This document shows positions 43,193-53,612 of a stretch of DNA of 64,000 nt, piece by piece. Position 1 is the stretch's first letter; each line of letters opens with the position of its first letter. Made by a program: the position numbers and the translations under genes. The notes under the pieces were generated by a model that searched no databases, was not told the origin of the DNA, and saw nothing but the letters and a program-made list of their open reading frames with translations. Origin of the DNA: Oegoconia quadripuncta (lineage: Eukaryota > Arthropoda > Insecta > Lepidoptera > Autostichidae); assembly GCA_949316235.1 (NCBI GenBank), contig OX438760.1, forward strand, positions 5,706,501 to 5,770,500, in the 5' to 3' direction.

Positions 43193-43591
43193 AAGAACCA
43201 CGTACCAACTTATTTTGTCTGTTTGTATACCTACCAGATAAGTTTTTTTACCGTAAGGAAAAAAATAGCGCACATTATGGTAAGTGAAATAGAAGTTATT
43301 GGCATAGGTAGTTTAATTTTTTTATTAAAACCATCATCGACTGACGTATCTCATGGAGATTGATATGCGACTGGCGGGTTTCCTAGGGATCCTATCATGC
43401 GAATGTTAATTGGAACTCATATTTTCTCCAAGTTTTTAAAATCTATTTAATTTAATGATGTAATTATGTGCAATAGGCTACACGTGCGACCGTCAAATGC
43501 CACTACGTTTTATTATATTTTATGGTTTTGAAAAAAAAAACTGATACAGTATACATATTGTGAAATTATTTATACATATTTGGCAAACTAA

Positions 43592-43655
43592 TCGTTTCTG
43601 CCTTCGGCCTCATCTTCACTTAAAATCAAGTGTGATCGAGGTCAGCGCTAACCCG
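43592..43655 (+). repeat. SINE S1, 3' fragment
   Basis: CTGCCTTCGGCCTCATCTTC, ACTTAAAATCAAGTGTGATC and GAGGTCAGCGCTAACCCGT equal the last 60 bases of S1. It abuts a LINE tail at 43656. Confidence 0.65.
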
Positions 43656-43870
43656 TCGTCATCATCTTATCAGCCACAGGATGTCCACTGTTGAATATAT
43701 CCCCCATAGAATTCCAGTGAGCCCGGTTGGAAGCGAAGGAATTCAGCGACTTCCTGCGACTTTCATTATAGGTCGTCCGTGGGTACATGTCCCACGATGC
43801 GCTTGTCGATGCGTGGTCTTCACTCTAGAACGTGCCTCGCCCACCGCCGCTTCAAGTTACTGACTTTCGT
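43656..43870 (-). repeat. LINE 3' fragment, minus strand
   Basis: CATCATCTTATCAGCCACAG, GATGTCCACTGTTGAATATA, then GGTCGTCCGTGGGTACATGT; in reverse it ends in the family tail (GGCTGATAAGATGATG). It is similar to lepidopteran endonuclease-RT elements. Confidence 0.55.
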
Positions 43871-44380
43871 TCGTTTCGTTGATTTATTCATTCTTTATTC
43901 GATCTCTTCGTAAACGCTAAGCATCGCCCTCTCCATGGCTCGGTTGGGTTAACTTGAGCTTTCTTATGAAGCCTATGAATGACCATGTTTCAGTGCCCTA
44001 AGTCATGACTGGTAGGTAATACACAACAACTTTTTAAATTTCGCAATATAATTCCATTTATTTAAATTTAGACGTAGATTACTTAGGTACAGTCGATGAT
44101 AAGGCGACCGGGCCGGAGCGTAACACTACCAATAAATAATAAAATAAATAAAACGTCTTTATTTTAGGCAAATTGAACCCATATAAAAATAATATTGCAA
44201 ATAATAATAATTTTAAATTTCCTAAGGTTATTAACTATTCAATTTCACTTTTTGTTTTGACTGGTGCATTTTGGACCAGTGTCGATAAAAATTGTTATGG
44301 AGATTCTGGTCTAAGGTACATTAAATTCGGCTACAAAATTAAGGTAGGTAGTAGGTCTTTATTTATTTATAAATTTGACG

Positions 44381-44640
44381 ACCTGTTTGGTGTAGTGATT
44401 AGCAACTCTGACCACTAAACCAAAAGGTTGCGGGTTCGAATCCCGCTAGGGGCATATATTTGTGTGATGAATACGGACATGTGTACCCTAGTTATGGATG
44501 TTTTCATTTATAATAAGTATTTATTTACAAAGAAATAGATATATATGTAGTATATCAACCATCTGGTATCCACAACACAAGCCTATAGTTGCTTACTGTG
44601 GAACTAGATGGCGATATTAATTATTATTTGTTATTATTAA
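44381..44640 (+). repeat. SINE S2b, full length
   Basis: Head ACCTGTTTGGTGTAGTGATT, B box GGTTGCGGGTTCGAATCCCG, GTGTGATGAATACGGACATG, TATCAACCATCTGGTATCC and GGAACTAGATGGCG. This is the consensus-like S2b copy. Confidence 0.82.
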
Positions 44641-44937
44641 ATATATTGGTTAGATGTAGGCGAAAGTCCAAAAGGAAATTGTTATTCAAGTTTACTTGAA
44701 ATATATCTATTACATGATGACGTGATAGGTGTATAGGAAAATATAACAAATTCCAACCAAGACCCTCTAAACAAAATCCTAAAAATTAAGCCTGTTAATA
44801 CCTTAGCTGTGTTGCCAACTGCACATTTTGGGTGTTATAAACCCTTTTCCAGAAAGTCGCCACTCTATTCCGGAGCACAGCGAAGTAGTCGGGAACTCCG
44901 GACTCTGCGAACATGCTCGACGCGCTACAATATCTTG

Positions 44938-45165
44938 GTAATTTTGGTGTAGTGGTTAGAAACTCTGATTGCTTTACCAAAAGGCCGCGGGTTCGAATCC
45001 CGCTAGGGGCATATGTTTGTATGATCAATACAGACATGTGTTTATGGATGTTTTTCATTTATATATTTATTTATTTACAAAAAAAAATACAAAAAAAATG
45101 CTTACTGTGGACCTAGATGGCGCTGTGTGTATGTGCAAAGATATTTATTTATTTATTTATTTAAT
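44938..45165 (+). repeat. SINE S2b, internally deleted
   Basis: Head TTTTGGTGTAGTGGTTAGAA, B box GGCCGCGGGTTCGAATCCCG. The CATCTGGTATCC block is lost, so A-rich sequence joins ACTGTGGACCTAGATGGCGC directly; the tail is (TATT)n. Confidence 0.78.
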
Positions 45166-45610
45166 CTCACCAATAATCAAATCAAAGCATCGTTATATTG
45201 TACTCTGAGGATGTTTAAGGACCTGTGTAACTGATACGTTACGAACGTAAGAATGTAAACGCAGCGAGTAAACGTAGGTAGTGATTACATCCTCCTTGGC
45301 CAATCTGTAAGTGTTGGCGTACATCTTTCCTTTTAATTTTCTTTACTATTTTCGAATACAGATTTACTTCACTGTTTGCGCCGCTTCTTTTCCCACAGAT
45401 TATTTCCCTTTCCGGTAGTAGCTTGGTATACTGACTGACAAAGAAATATTTAAGCCCTATAATTATTTCCAATAAATTTAAACATTCAACAAATGATGTC
45501 ATATCTTACATTGAAATTAATGTTTGAGGTCTGCTCCAAGCTCCAAGTATTGTGATACCTATATGGGATCGCGCTTGGCATATAGTCTCTAGCCTGCGGT
45601 AGTTATTATT

Positions 45611-46405
45611 CTACGATTTGTCGCTGTATTGCGGAGTTCCGCCACCAAGCAAATGTCCTGCATCGATTATAAGCTCAGTGCCAGTGATACTCTTCGCGTC
45701 ATCGCTTGCCAAGAACGCTATAACGCTTGCCACTTCCTCGCACTCTACCATTCGCTGCAGAGGCAACTGTTGTGCTCTTCGATGTTGAAACTCCTCGACA
45801 TCCGTAATACCTAGCAGTTTTACCATATCAGTTTTAACGCCAGCCGGCGCTATGGAGTTAACTCTAATACCTATTGGCGCTAATTCTAAGGCTACGCACT
45901 TCGTGAAATGCCGTAATGCTGCTTTTGAAGCGTTGTACATTAACAAATCTGGCAATGGATGTATTCCTCCTACGCTGGTGATGTTCACCACGTTTCCTTT
46001 AGTTGCGGTGAGATATGGCACAGCTAAGTGCAATAACAACATCGGTGCTTTCAAATTCACATTAAATGTCAAGTCATAGTTCTCTAAGAAATTTTCTTGT
46101 TTGATGGTGTCTTTTGAAGAAATCCCCGCGTTATTAATTAGGACATCTATCTGTCCGAAATGTTTTACCGTTTCACTGATCACACTTTTAACATCGGTCA
46201 GTTTGTTTAAATCGGCCGCAATTGTGCAAATGTTGCTTTTTAATAAACCTGTACCCAGACATTGCTTAGCGGTGTTTTCTAAAGCAATTTTATTAATGTC
46301 CACTATGGAAAGTTTCGCTTTAGATTTTGCAAAGTGTATTGCTGTAGCTGATCCAATACCGCCTCCTGCTCCTGTTATCACAATCACTTTGTTTTCAAAC
46401 CCCAT
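45611..46405 (-). CDS. Short-chain dehydrogenase/reductase (SDR), classical type
   Basis: Probable NAD(P)(H)-dependent oxidoreductase of 264 residues, a usual length for classical SDRs. Visible motifs: cofactor loop TGAGGGIG at 11-18; Asp36 after the second strand (IVDIN), which in the family favours NAD(H) over NADP(H); NNAG at 91-94; catalytic Asn117, Ser144, Tyr157 and Lys161 (YNASK); PAGVKTDM at 188-194; C-terminal SITGTELIIDAGH. No signal peptide or membrane anchor, so likely soluble. One exon, ATG at 46405, TGA end at 45611. Closest in style to FabG-like or 3-hydroxyacyl dehydrogenases; substrate unknown. Intronless SDRs are common in Lepidoptera; a retrocopy is possible, but the frame is intact. 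Confidence 0.93.
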   Translation of the reverse strand: MGFENKVIVITGAGGGIGSATAIHFAKSKAKLSIVDINKIALENTAKQCLGTGLLKSNICTIAADLNKLTDVKSVISETVKHFGQIDVLINNAGISSKDTIKQENFLENYDLTFNVNLKAPMLLLHLAVPYLTATKGNVVNITSVGGIHPLPDLLMYNASKAALRHFTKCVALELAPIGIRVNSIAPAGVKTDMVKLLGITDVEEFQHRRAQQLPLQRMVECEEVASVIAFLASDDAKSITGTELIIDAGHLLGGGTPQYSDKS

Positions 46406-46427
46406 CCTTGTTCCGATTAAGAAAGGT

Positions 46428-46437
46428 TTATTTATAT
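46428..46437 (-). promoter_or_regulatory. TATA-like box before the SDR gene
   Basis: ATATAAATAA on the minus strand, only about 25 bases before the ATG. If used it would leave almost no 5' leader, so it may be chance in AT-rich DNA. Confidence 0.25.
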
Positions 46438-46628
46438 CAGTAATAGACTTTGATAACTGTATATGTGTGTTAGAAGAGATGCTTTAACTATAAGATATAT
46501 TGTTTTCACATTTATTTATAAACAGTTTCCTTATCTTATTCGAGTAACCTTAAATATAGTTTATCTATGTTCGTATATACGTACGATAAGTAAGTAAATA
46601 GATCTTGGTTATACACTGATTTATATGT

Positions 46629-46872
46629 TTAACCGCATCCGTGGCTCAATGTAAACAACATTGGGTTTACGATTCGGGGGTCGCGGGTTCGATCCCCAGC
46701 GGGGTACATGTTTAAGTACTCGGTTTGGTTGGTGGTAGGGCATTTTAAATGTCCGCCTGGCTATCCTATCTAAATCTGCCGTCAAGCAGCTATGTTAATA
46801 GCACCGATAGCACTTCGACCTTATCTTCACTTGTGTGATTGAGGTTAAGTACCAACCCGTTGTGCATAAAAA
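46629..46872 (+). repeat. SINE S1, internally deleted
   Basis: Head CCGCATCCGTGGCTCAATGT, B box GTCGCGGGTTCGATCCCC. The GCTACCACCATC segment and the GTTCCGGTTGTC to GTACGCTTCC block are missing; ends CATAAAAAAAAA. Begins about 220 bp upstream of the SDR start codon. Confidence 0.82.
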
Positions 46873-47950
46873 AAAATGTATATGCTAATGTCGCGGGAAC
46901 AAATCTTTTTCGCGTTTTCTTAGTAGATACAGCAGCGCCATCTCTTAGAATCCTCGAGAATTAATAGGACTGCTGAGAATAAATCGCTAAAACTAACAAC
47001 CAAAAATTTTTTTCGTCCGTGCTCGCAACCTATAAATAGGTCACATAAAAGTGTAATCCAGCCTACAAAAAACAAAAAAAAAATGTAAGAATGCATTGCA
47101 TGCATTTTTTTACAATATAAATCAGTATGTGTTCGCGAACGAACTTGGTGTGTGACAAGTCCCCATTGGTATCAAACTCCCGCTTTAGCACCAAGAAAGT
47201 GGTGCCATTTTGGTTGTCTCAACGACCCGGACCATACACAGTTATAGGACTTCATCTACAACTACTTAATTATTTTACGTTTTTTGGTGATGCTTCTTGA
47301 TGGGAGATTTTAATGAGTGCTTCGAATGACACGTTAAATAGTCGGTCCCGGTTGTTTTCAAAAGGCAGTGGTTGGCCTACGGTGGGTGGCTTAGAAGCCC
47401 TGGTTGTCAGGTTACAAGTACCTAAGTGGTCTGGGTGTATAGCGGAGCAGTCTCGTGGGTGGAAAGAGATATTAGGGAGCAGTTCCCACAGTGCTTTTAT
47501 TGTGTTCACATTACTATACAGATTCTAATAATGTCACGATGTAGACCATGAATATTGGGAGACTGTTGGAAAAATCTGGTTAAAACAACAATGTTCAACG
47601 AAATCCTTTAACATTACCTTATATAGTCTCCTTGTTGAAAGCAGTTGCCAAAAAAAATAGTGTACCTACCTATACAACCTTTATGGGCATTGACATACCT
47701 ATCACATCAATTCATCATCAAGGTTGACATCTTATCAATAAATAGATTTCGGGTGGCTTTTGTAAATCATCAATCATGGAGCTTTTGTAAATTATCTATT
47801 ATGGATCATTCTTTAAACGTGAAATGCTTCTGCAGACAGGTAAAATAATCATTTGTATTTCTTTGTAAAAATAAACAGTTGGATAGCCGTCGTGTGTCAT
47901 ACCGATGTAGTCTGTTTCTTGTATATATAAATGTTGTCTACTGTACGCAT
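46873..47950. other. Intergenic; weak retroelement traces
   Basis: The minus-strand frame at 47509-47270 (79 codons) has balanced composition in GC-richer DNA, and may be an old element. The remainder is AT-rich with no feature. Confidence 0.4.
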
Positions 47951-47956
47951 AGTCCG

Positions 47957-48145
47957 TGTCAGCGAATCCAACGGTTGCGGGTTCGAATCCCGCGCGAGGT
48001 AAATGTTTGTGTGATGAATACGAACATTTATTCCCGAGTCATGGATGTTTATATATAAATATTAATCCGTTATCTAGTATCCATAGTACAAGCTTTGCTT
48101 AGTTTGGGACTAGATGATTGGTGTAACTGTCCGAAATATTTCGAT
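47957..48145 (+). repeat. SINE S2a, head partly lost
   Basis: Starts at TGTCAGCGAATCCAACGG, B box GGTTGCGGGTTCGAATCCCG, GTGTGATGAATACGAACATT and GGGACTAGATGATTGGTGT. Confidence 0.78.
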
Positions 48146-49097
48146 ATTTTTCGAAATCTTTCCAGATAAAAGTTTAGGTAACTAAACAATCGGGTCCCCG
48201 TGAACTATCAAAATTTTCTTTAAAATTATAAAACTAAAAAAAAATCTAAAATAATAAAACGCACATGACCATAAAAAAATGGAATGTCCGAAAAAGGGGG
48301 AAATTTTACTAAGTTTCCACCTCTAATTATTGCGTTTTGGGTTTCTTTGTACATTTTTCCTAACAATATTAATTGTTAGCGGTTGCTTCGACAGATTGTT
48401 AACATTTTTCAAAAAATAATGTCTACACTTGGAATACAGATAATTTAATTGTTTTTTTCTGAACCGAAAAATTTTGTTGTTTTTTCAACCAGCTGTGGTA
48501 TAAAAAAAATGTCTGGCACTTGTTCGGCAAACTACTCCAAAAAGTTGCCTATTTAATGAGGATTCTAAAATGGTACGAACCATTGTATCGGGGGGCACGG
48601 CAGTGCCCCCGCCAAGTCGAGCGCGAAGCAAACACTGCCGTACCATCCTTTACTGGAACCATTTCGCCGCATTTTCAGGCCCCTATTTTAGAAGCTCTGG
48701 ATAAGACTAGAACGCAGAAATTTTCGTCATCCAGTAAGCTATAATCACATACTTAAAATCCAAAATTTCAAGTCTGTAGGTCATTTAGTTCCGAAGTTAA
48801 GCGAAAGCAAAGTTTCGCATTTATGACACTCACTCATTCACTCACTCACTCATGATCATCAAAATAGAACTAGTACTTCCCATAAACTCAGAGAGCTGAA
48901 ATTTGGTACAGAGTTATGGTTTAATGGCCACATAAAGGGAAAACTATAAAAACTAGGATAATCGAAGATCTGGAGTACCTGGTGACCCTGATTAGGAAAC
49001 ACAAGATCCCAACCAAACTATTAGAGATCGACATATACCGCCTTTACAAAAAATATTCAACTTGGTGGGCCGCTTCATTTGATGTCAAAAATCGAAG
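48146..49097. other. Unidentified dispersed-repeat-like sequence
   Basis: 48590-48660 has a palindromic GGGGGCACGGCAGTGCCCCC core, then GCCAAGTCGAGCGCGAAGC. 48824-48851 repeats ACTC/CACTCATT. The plus frame 48961-49182 (DLEYLVTLIRKHKIPTKLLE) is coherent but unrecognised and runs into the tandem duplication. Confidence 0.4.
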
Positions 49098-49690
49098 GTC
49101 TGAAGTATCTGATGAAGAACCCTCAGCTAGTCTCAGCTGTATTAGAGATATGGTAATGCCCCCTTCTACTATTGGTACATAGAAAAATCGACTGTCATTG
49201 CAAAAATCCAGCGTAGTGGGACACATCTTCTAATTTAATCTAGCCTATAGCATCCCACTGCTGGGCGCATGCTTCCCCTTCTGCTTATAATACGCATATA
49301 AATAAAATTAAAGGAAAACTCAGGATAAGACTACACTGGCTTTTATACTTATGCTTACAAGTTTACAAGAAGAAATAGTCGAACGATTAACTTTCTATCT
49401 GACGAAGAACCCTCAGCTGGTCCCAGCTGTATTAGAGATATGGTAATGCCCCCTTCTACTATTGGTACATAAAAAAATCGACTGTCCAGCGTAGTGGGAC
49501 ACATCTTCTAATTTAATCTAGCCTATAGCGTCCCACTGCTGGGCGAATGCCTCCCCTTCTGCTTTTAATACAAATATAAATAAAATTAAAGGAAAACTCT
49601 GTATAAGACTAGACTGGCTTTTATACTTATACTTACTTATACTTATTATAAGTTTACAAGAAGAAATAGTCAAACGATTAATTTTATTCT
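49098..49690 (+). repeat. Tandem duplication, two units of about 295 bp
   Basis: Unit 1 about 49098-49397, unit 2 about 49398-49690. Both carry GAAGAACCCTCAGCTGGTC-like starts, GAGATATGGTAATGCCCCCT, TCTACTATTGGTACATA, GCGTAGTGGGACACATCTTC and TTTACAAGAAGAAATAGTC. Unit 2 lacks a short CATTGCAAAAAT piece and has extra ACTTATACTT repeats. Few substitutions, so fairly young. Confidence 0.8.
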
Positions 49691-49751
49691 ACTCGAACAT
49701 TACACAAATTAAAATGTGAACATGTGAATATGCCCACGTTTCTACAAAAAG

Positions 49752-50394
49752 AAGTGAAATCCCACCAAAAACATTCTGTAAAAAACTAGCCAAGTCTCGA
49801 TGGAGCTGCTTGATTATCTCTAAAAAGTAATGAAATCTATACAAAGTCGTGCCAAGTGTAAGGTTCCTTACTGCGATTTCTTTATTATTATAGTTAATGT
49901 TGTGTGACTTGGCCGTTGAAGGGTACACAGGGGTACAAAACCAGGTGCTCCATGACACCATTGCACCAATCTGTCGCCAGAACCGCTACGCATTGACGAT
50001 GGAAAATTGCCACTTGGAAAACGTTGATTCAATAACCAGTCAATTGTAGGCTTGATAAAGCCACTAACGTATAAAGAATGTTATGTAAACGCCACACAGA
50101 TTATTCGCTAATAGTTTGCCGTTGAACATTCTTAATAACATAATTAATAACATTAATAGCGGTTCTGGCGACAGATTGGTGCAATGGTGTCATGGAGCAC
50201 CTGGTTTTGTACCCCTGTGTACCCTTCAACGGCCAAGTCACACAACATTAACTATAATAATAAAGAAATCGCAGTAAGGAACCTTACACTTGGCACGACT
50301 TTGTATAGATTTCATTACTTTTTAGAGATAATCAAGCAGCTCCATCGAGACTTGGCTAGTTTTTTACAGAATGTTGTTGGTGGGATTTACTTTA
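49752..50394. repeat. Long inverted repeat, arms of about 237 bp
   Basis: Left arm about 49752-49988, right arm about 50157-50394, spacer about 168 bp. Each arm encodes the same 64-residue frame on opposite strands (MVSWSTWFC...LASFLQNV), with almost no mismatch in the shared part. Outer ends read GTAAATCCCACCAAC. No TSD and no known element recognised. Confidence 0.82.
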
Positions 50395-50674
50395 CAAGAT
50401 TTGGAGATATTATTTTTTTTGTACACATTAACTTGTAAGACCTACTTACCACTAATACCTGTAATAGTTTTCTTTTTAACTTCATTATATGTATATACTA
50501 CTGCCGTGATTTTTTTCCTTGAGGATGAATTAAATTCACAATTATTAATTACTATAGGATATATTTTAATTATACTGTAATAAATTGTTATTAGACGTTA
50601 TTTCTCTAAATTGTGAACTACTTTCCAAGAAAATTAATTAATCAAGAATGACTGACATGATATTTGTATTAATA
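50395..50674. other. AT-rich spacer
   Basis: Nothing recognised between the inverted repeat and the next SINE. Confidence 0.4.
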
Positions 50675-50950
50675 AATATAAATAAATAAATAAATATCCT
50701 TAGACATACACGCAGCGCTATCTAGTTCCACAGTAAGCAACTATAGGCTTGTGTTGTGGATACCAGATGGTTGATATACTACATAAATACATTTTTTTTA
50801 AATAAATACTTATTATAAATGAAAACATCCATAACTCGGCTACGCATGCCCGTATTCATCACACAAACATTATGCACCTAGCATGATTCGAACCAGCAAC
50901 CTTTTGGTATAGTGGTCAGAGTTGCTAACCACTACACCAAAGAGGTCGTC
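50675..50950 (-). repeat. SINE S2b, full length, minus strand
   Basis: CAGCGCTATCTAGTTCCACA, GATACCAGATGGTTGATATA, GATTCGAACCAGCAACC and CACTACACCAAAGAGGTCGTC; a (AAAT)n left edge is the tail. Confidence 0.8.
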
Positions 50951-51094
50951 AAAAACCCAACTCTCACTTTCAATATGTTTTCTTCCAACTACATGCTGTA
51001 TTTGTATTTTGTATTTGTATTGATTATATAACGAAGGTTGTAATTTAATTAATATTTTTATTGTTAATTCTATAATTTTACATGTTATTGTATA

Positions 51095-51959
51095 CAGGGC
51101 ATCCCAAAGTTATGGGACATGAAGGGGAAGTACCTTAAATATTGTAGATAGTGAATTTTGCTCAAAGAAGACTTTATGTTATTTTTAAAAGTTAGTAATT
51201 CTGCATTCATAGATTTTCTAAAAATTACTTGCTTCGGCTGGGAATCGAACCGACTTAAATGTGAAAAAAAAAACACCCTACTTTTATGATGCCAATCGAA
51301 AGAATAGCTAAAAAATAATAACTCTGCCTAAGTAACATAGTATTTTAAAAGAAAGGAACAACATAAAATGATTGAGTCAAATTTCAAGAAAGTTATTTAT
51401 TGCTAAAGTGATTTCTTCTTTTGGGGATACGTGAAAGATATGCTATACAAAAAGCGATACGAGAACGTAGGCGAGTTGCAAACAGAATTGTGCCATATCA
51501 CATCGAGTGTTCACCATAAAATGATTAGAAAATCAACAGGCAGCGGGCTCATTAAAAGATTGGCGATTTGCGTAAGACAAGAGGGATCACATTTTGAGCA
51601 TTTAATTAATTAATTTACAAAAAAATACCTACTTAATTGACTACGGCAGTTTCATGTATGTTTTTTATTTGATTAAAATGATTAATTTCACGTTGTTCCT
51701 TTCTTTTAAAATACTATGTTACTTAGGCAGAGTTATTATTTTTTAGCTATTCTTTCGATTGGCATCATAAAAGTAGGGTGTTTTTTTTTTCACATTTGAG
51801 TCGGTTCGATTCCCAGCCGAAGCAAATAATTTTTAGAAAATCTATGAATGCAGAATTACTAACTTTTAAAAATAACATAAAGTCTTCTTTGAGCAAAATT
51901 CACTATCTACGATATTTAAGGTACTTCCCCTTCATGTCCCATAACTTTGGGACGCCCTG
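51095..51959. mobile_element. Tc1/mariner-derived element with about 270-bp TIRs
   Basis: Left arm 51095-51372 and right arm 51677-51959 are inverted copies with few mismatches; ends CAGGGC(A/G)TCCCAAAGTTATG, flanked on both sides by TATA (TA target). Only about 300 bp lies between the arms and holds a plus-strand transposase tail (51410-51613). Both arms contain the same 60-residue frame, an artefact of the repeat. Confidence 0.82.
51410..51613 (+). pseudogene. Tc1/mariner transposase C-terminal remnant
   Basis: The frame begins DFFFWGYVKDMLYKKRYENV and ends GSHFEHLIN-stop. FFWG-x(2)-KD...Y, then a 20-residue helix and the IRQEG-x-HFE-type ending match the C-terminal end of mariner-like DDE transposases (DFFLWGYLK..., ...GGHLQD in many insect elements). 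A stop codon lies two codons upstream (51404-51406), so only the tail remains; the catalytic triad is gone. Confidence 0.72.
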
Positions 51960-52069
51960 TATAGCTGATTTAGGTACACAATTTATACTATTTTACCAAC
52001 TATTTCACTTACCCTAATCATTGCAAATTATTCTGTGCTATTCACGAATCCAAATCAAACTTGACTCCA

Positions 52070-52745
52070 AGAAAAATAAACATTTTAGAGCTTAACATTA
52101 CTCAAACAGATCTCTAAATCGAAAGGATAACCTGTAATATTTATGAAAGACCTATCCAACAATACCCCTCACGATGAGGTACAAAAATAAAAGAAAATTG
52201 ATCCTCACTTTACAGGTAATATTGTTTTTTAAGATCTTCCGTTACCAGTTTATCGGCGTGATTAATACGAGTATGTATACCCAAGTAAAAATTACAGTTG
52301 TCTAGTAGAGTCTCTGAGCTAAGCCTCAGACAGACAGACGGACATGGCGAAGCTATAAGAGTTCCTTGTTGACTACGGGACTTTAAAAAGGTTTTACGCT
52401 TACATTCCGCCGTGGCTCAATGTGTACAACATAGGGTTTATGAATCAGAGGTCGCGGGTTCGATCCCCGGTGGGGTACATGTCTAGTACTCGGTTTGGTT
52501 GGTGGTAGGGCATTTTAAATACCCGCCTGGTTAGTTACCACCATCTGATCTAAATCTGCCGCCAAGCAGCAATGTTAATAGCATTGTTGTGTACCGGTTG
52601 TCATAGATAAGATAGCCAGTCCCCCTCATCATCTTCACTTAATATCAGTGGACCAATCGCGCTATTTTACAACGGTTTTACCGTTCGAACGGAACGTTTT
52701 TGGTTTTGGTTTAGCTTTAATTTAGCTGAAGCTAGAAATAAAAAC
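52070..52745 (+). repeat. Composite repeat R, copy 1 (contains SINE S1)
   Basis: Order: GAGCTTAACATTACTCAAAC, GACCTATCCAACAATACCCC, GGCGTGATTAATA, CTAAGCCTCAGACAGACAG, GACTACGGGACTTTAAAAAGG, then S1 (52406-52665), then GGACCAATCGCGCTATTTTA and CGTTCGAACGGAACG. The same order recurs at 55060-55835. Confidence 0.7.
52406..52665 (+). repeat. SINE S1 variant inside composite repeat R
   Basis: Head CCGTGGCTCAATGTGTACAAC, GTCGCGGGTTCGATCCCCGG; it differs from other S1 copies by GTGTACAACATAGGGTTTATG, a change shared only with 55476-55742. 3' part shortened. Confidence 0.8.
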
Positions 52746-53270
52746 GTGCAAGAAACCCGTCTGCGTATAAACTCAAAATTTAGAATTTTATTGAGTGTTA
52801 TATACTAGCAAATAAACGGAGATGTGTTATAGATACATACAGAATTCTAGATTCTAACATTTTGTGCAGTCGGTTTTTATTTCCTTTTTTTTATTATTAA
52901 CTTCATGTTCCACTTTAGTTATACTATAGATTACAGTTTCTTTTCGTATTGCGAATTCCGACTTTGGGCAGTGTTTGAAACCCGTATCCAAGGCGACTGG
53001 GAACGCAAGGTGAATAATCGATTTACTCATTCAGATACGGTATCGTATAGTAGGTACCTACTTAATTAAAGTTTAACGATTGAACGAAATCTTCGGGTTT
53101 GAATAAGTAAACAGGCGGAACAGCCGCCTCGGCAATTAGGGGGCCACTTTATTATTTATTAGCTTTTATAGCGCACCGCATTCATACAAACTTTTCAGGT
53201 TCAGTATCTTCGTCTATTTTAAACCGATTCTAATGAAATTCCATTGAAGCGTTTATGGAGTTACACTGAA
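52746..53270. other. Gene-free stretch
   Basis: No frame or repeat recognised apart from AT-rich runs. Confidence 0.4.
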
Positions 53271-53285
53271 ACGTGGTCGCTCACT

Positions 53286-53612
53286 ATGGGCCTCATAAGA
53301 AGCCTCGGCCTCGGAATCTCCCCGCGGGATCGAGTTAGAAAAGGGGCGATTCGCAAGTGAATCAAGGTGACCGATATAGTCCTAAGAATTGCCAAATTTA
53401 AGTGGCAGTGGCAGTACATTGTTCGTAGGACCGACGGCCGTAGGGGCGGAAAGGTTCTTGTGTGGCGACCACGCACCTGAAGACGCAGCGTGGGCAGGCC
53501 CCCTAGGTGGACCGACGATTAGATCGCGGGAAGTCGCTGGATGCGGGCAGCGCAGGACCGATCGTTGTGGAGATGCCCTTTGTCCAGCTATGGACGTCTT
53601 TCGGCTGATATG
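53286..53612 (+). pseudogene. RTE-like LINE ORF 3' end, frameshifted
   Basis: Plus-strand pieces in several frames: VRRTDGRRG, WRPRT, RRSVGRPP, RWTDDLI-like, AGSRWMRAAQDRSLW and the end GRLSADMM, followed by GGCTGATATGATGA. The order matches the last 100 residues of lepidopteran endonuclease-RT elements. Multiple frameshifts; not functional. Confidence 0.7.

Noticed and set aside
44938..45165. tRNA gene suggested by the A/B-box-like start
   Set aside because: Sequence goes on into the S2 body and tail; the same body follows each such head in this window, so it is a SINE.
46101..46487. 128-codon plus-strand frame
   Set aside because: Antisense of the intact SDR gene.
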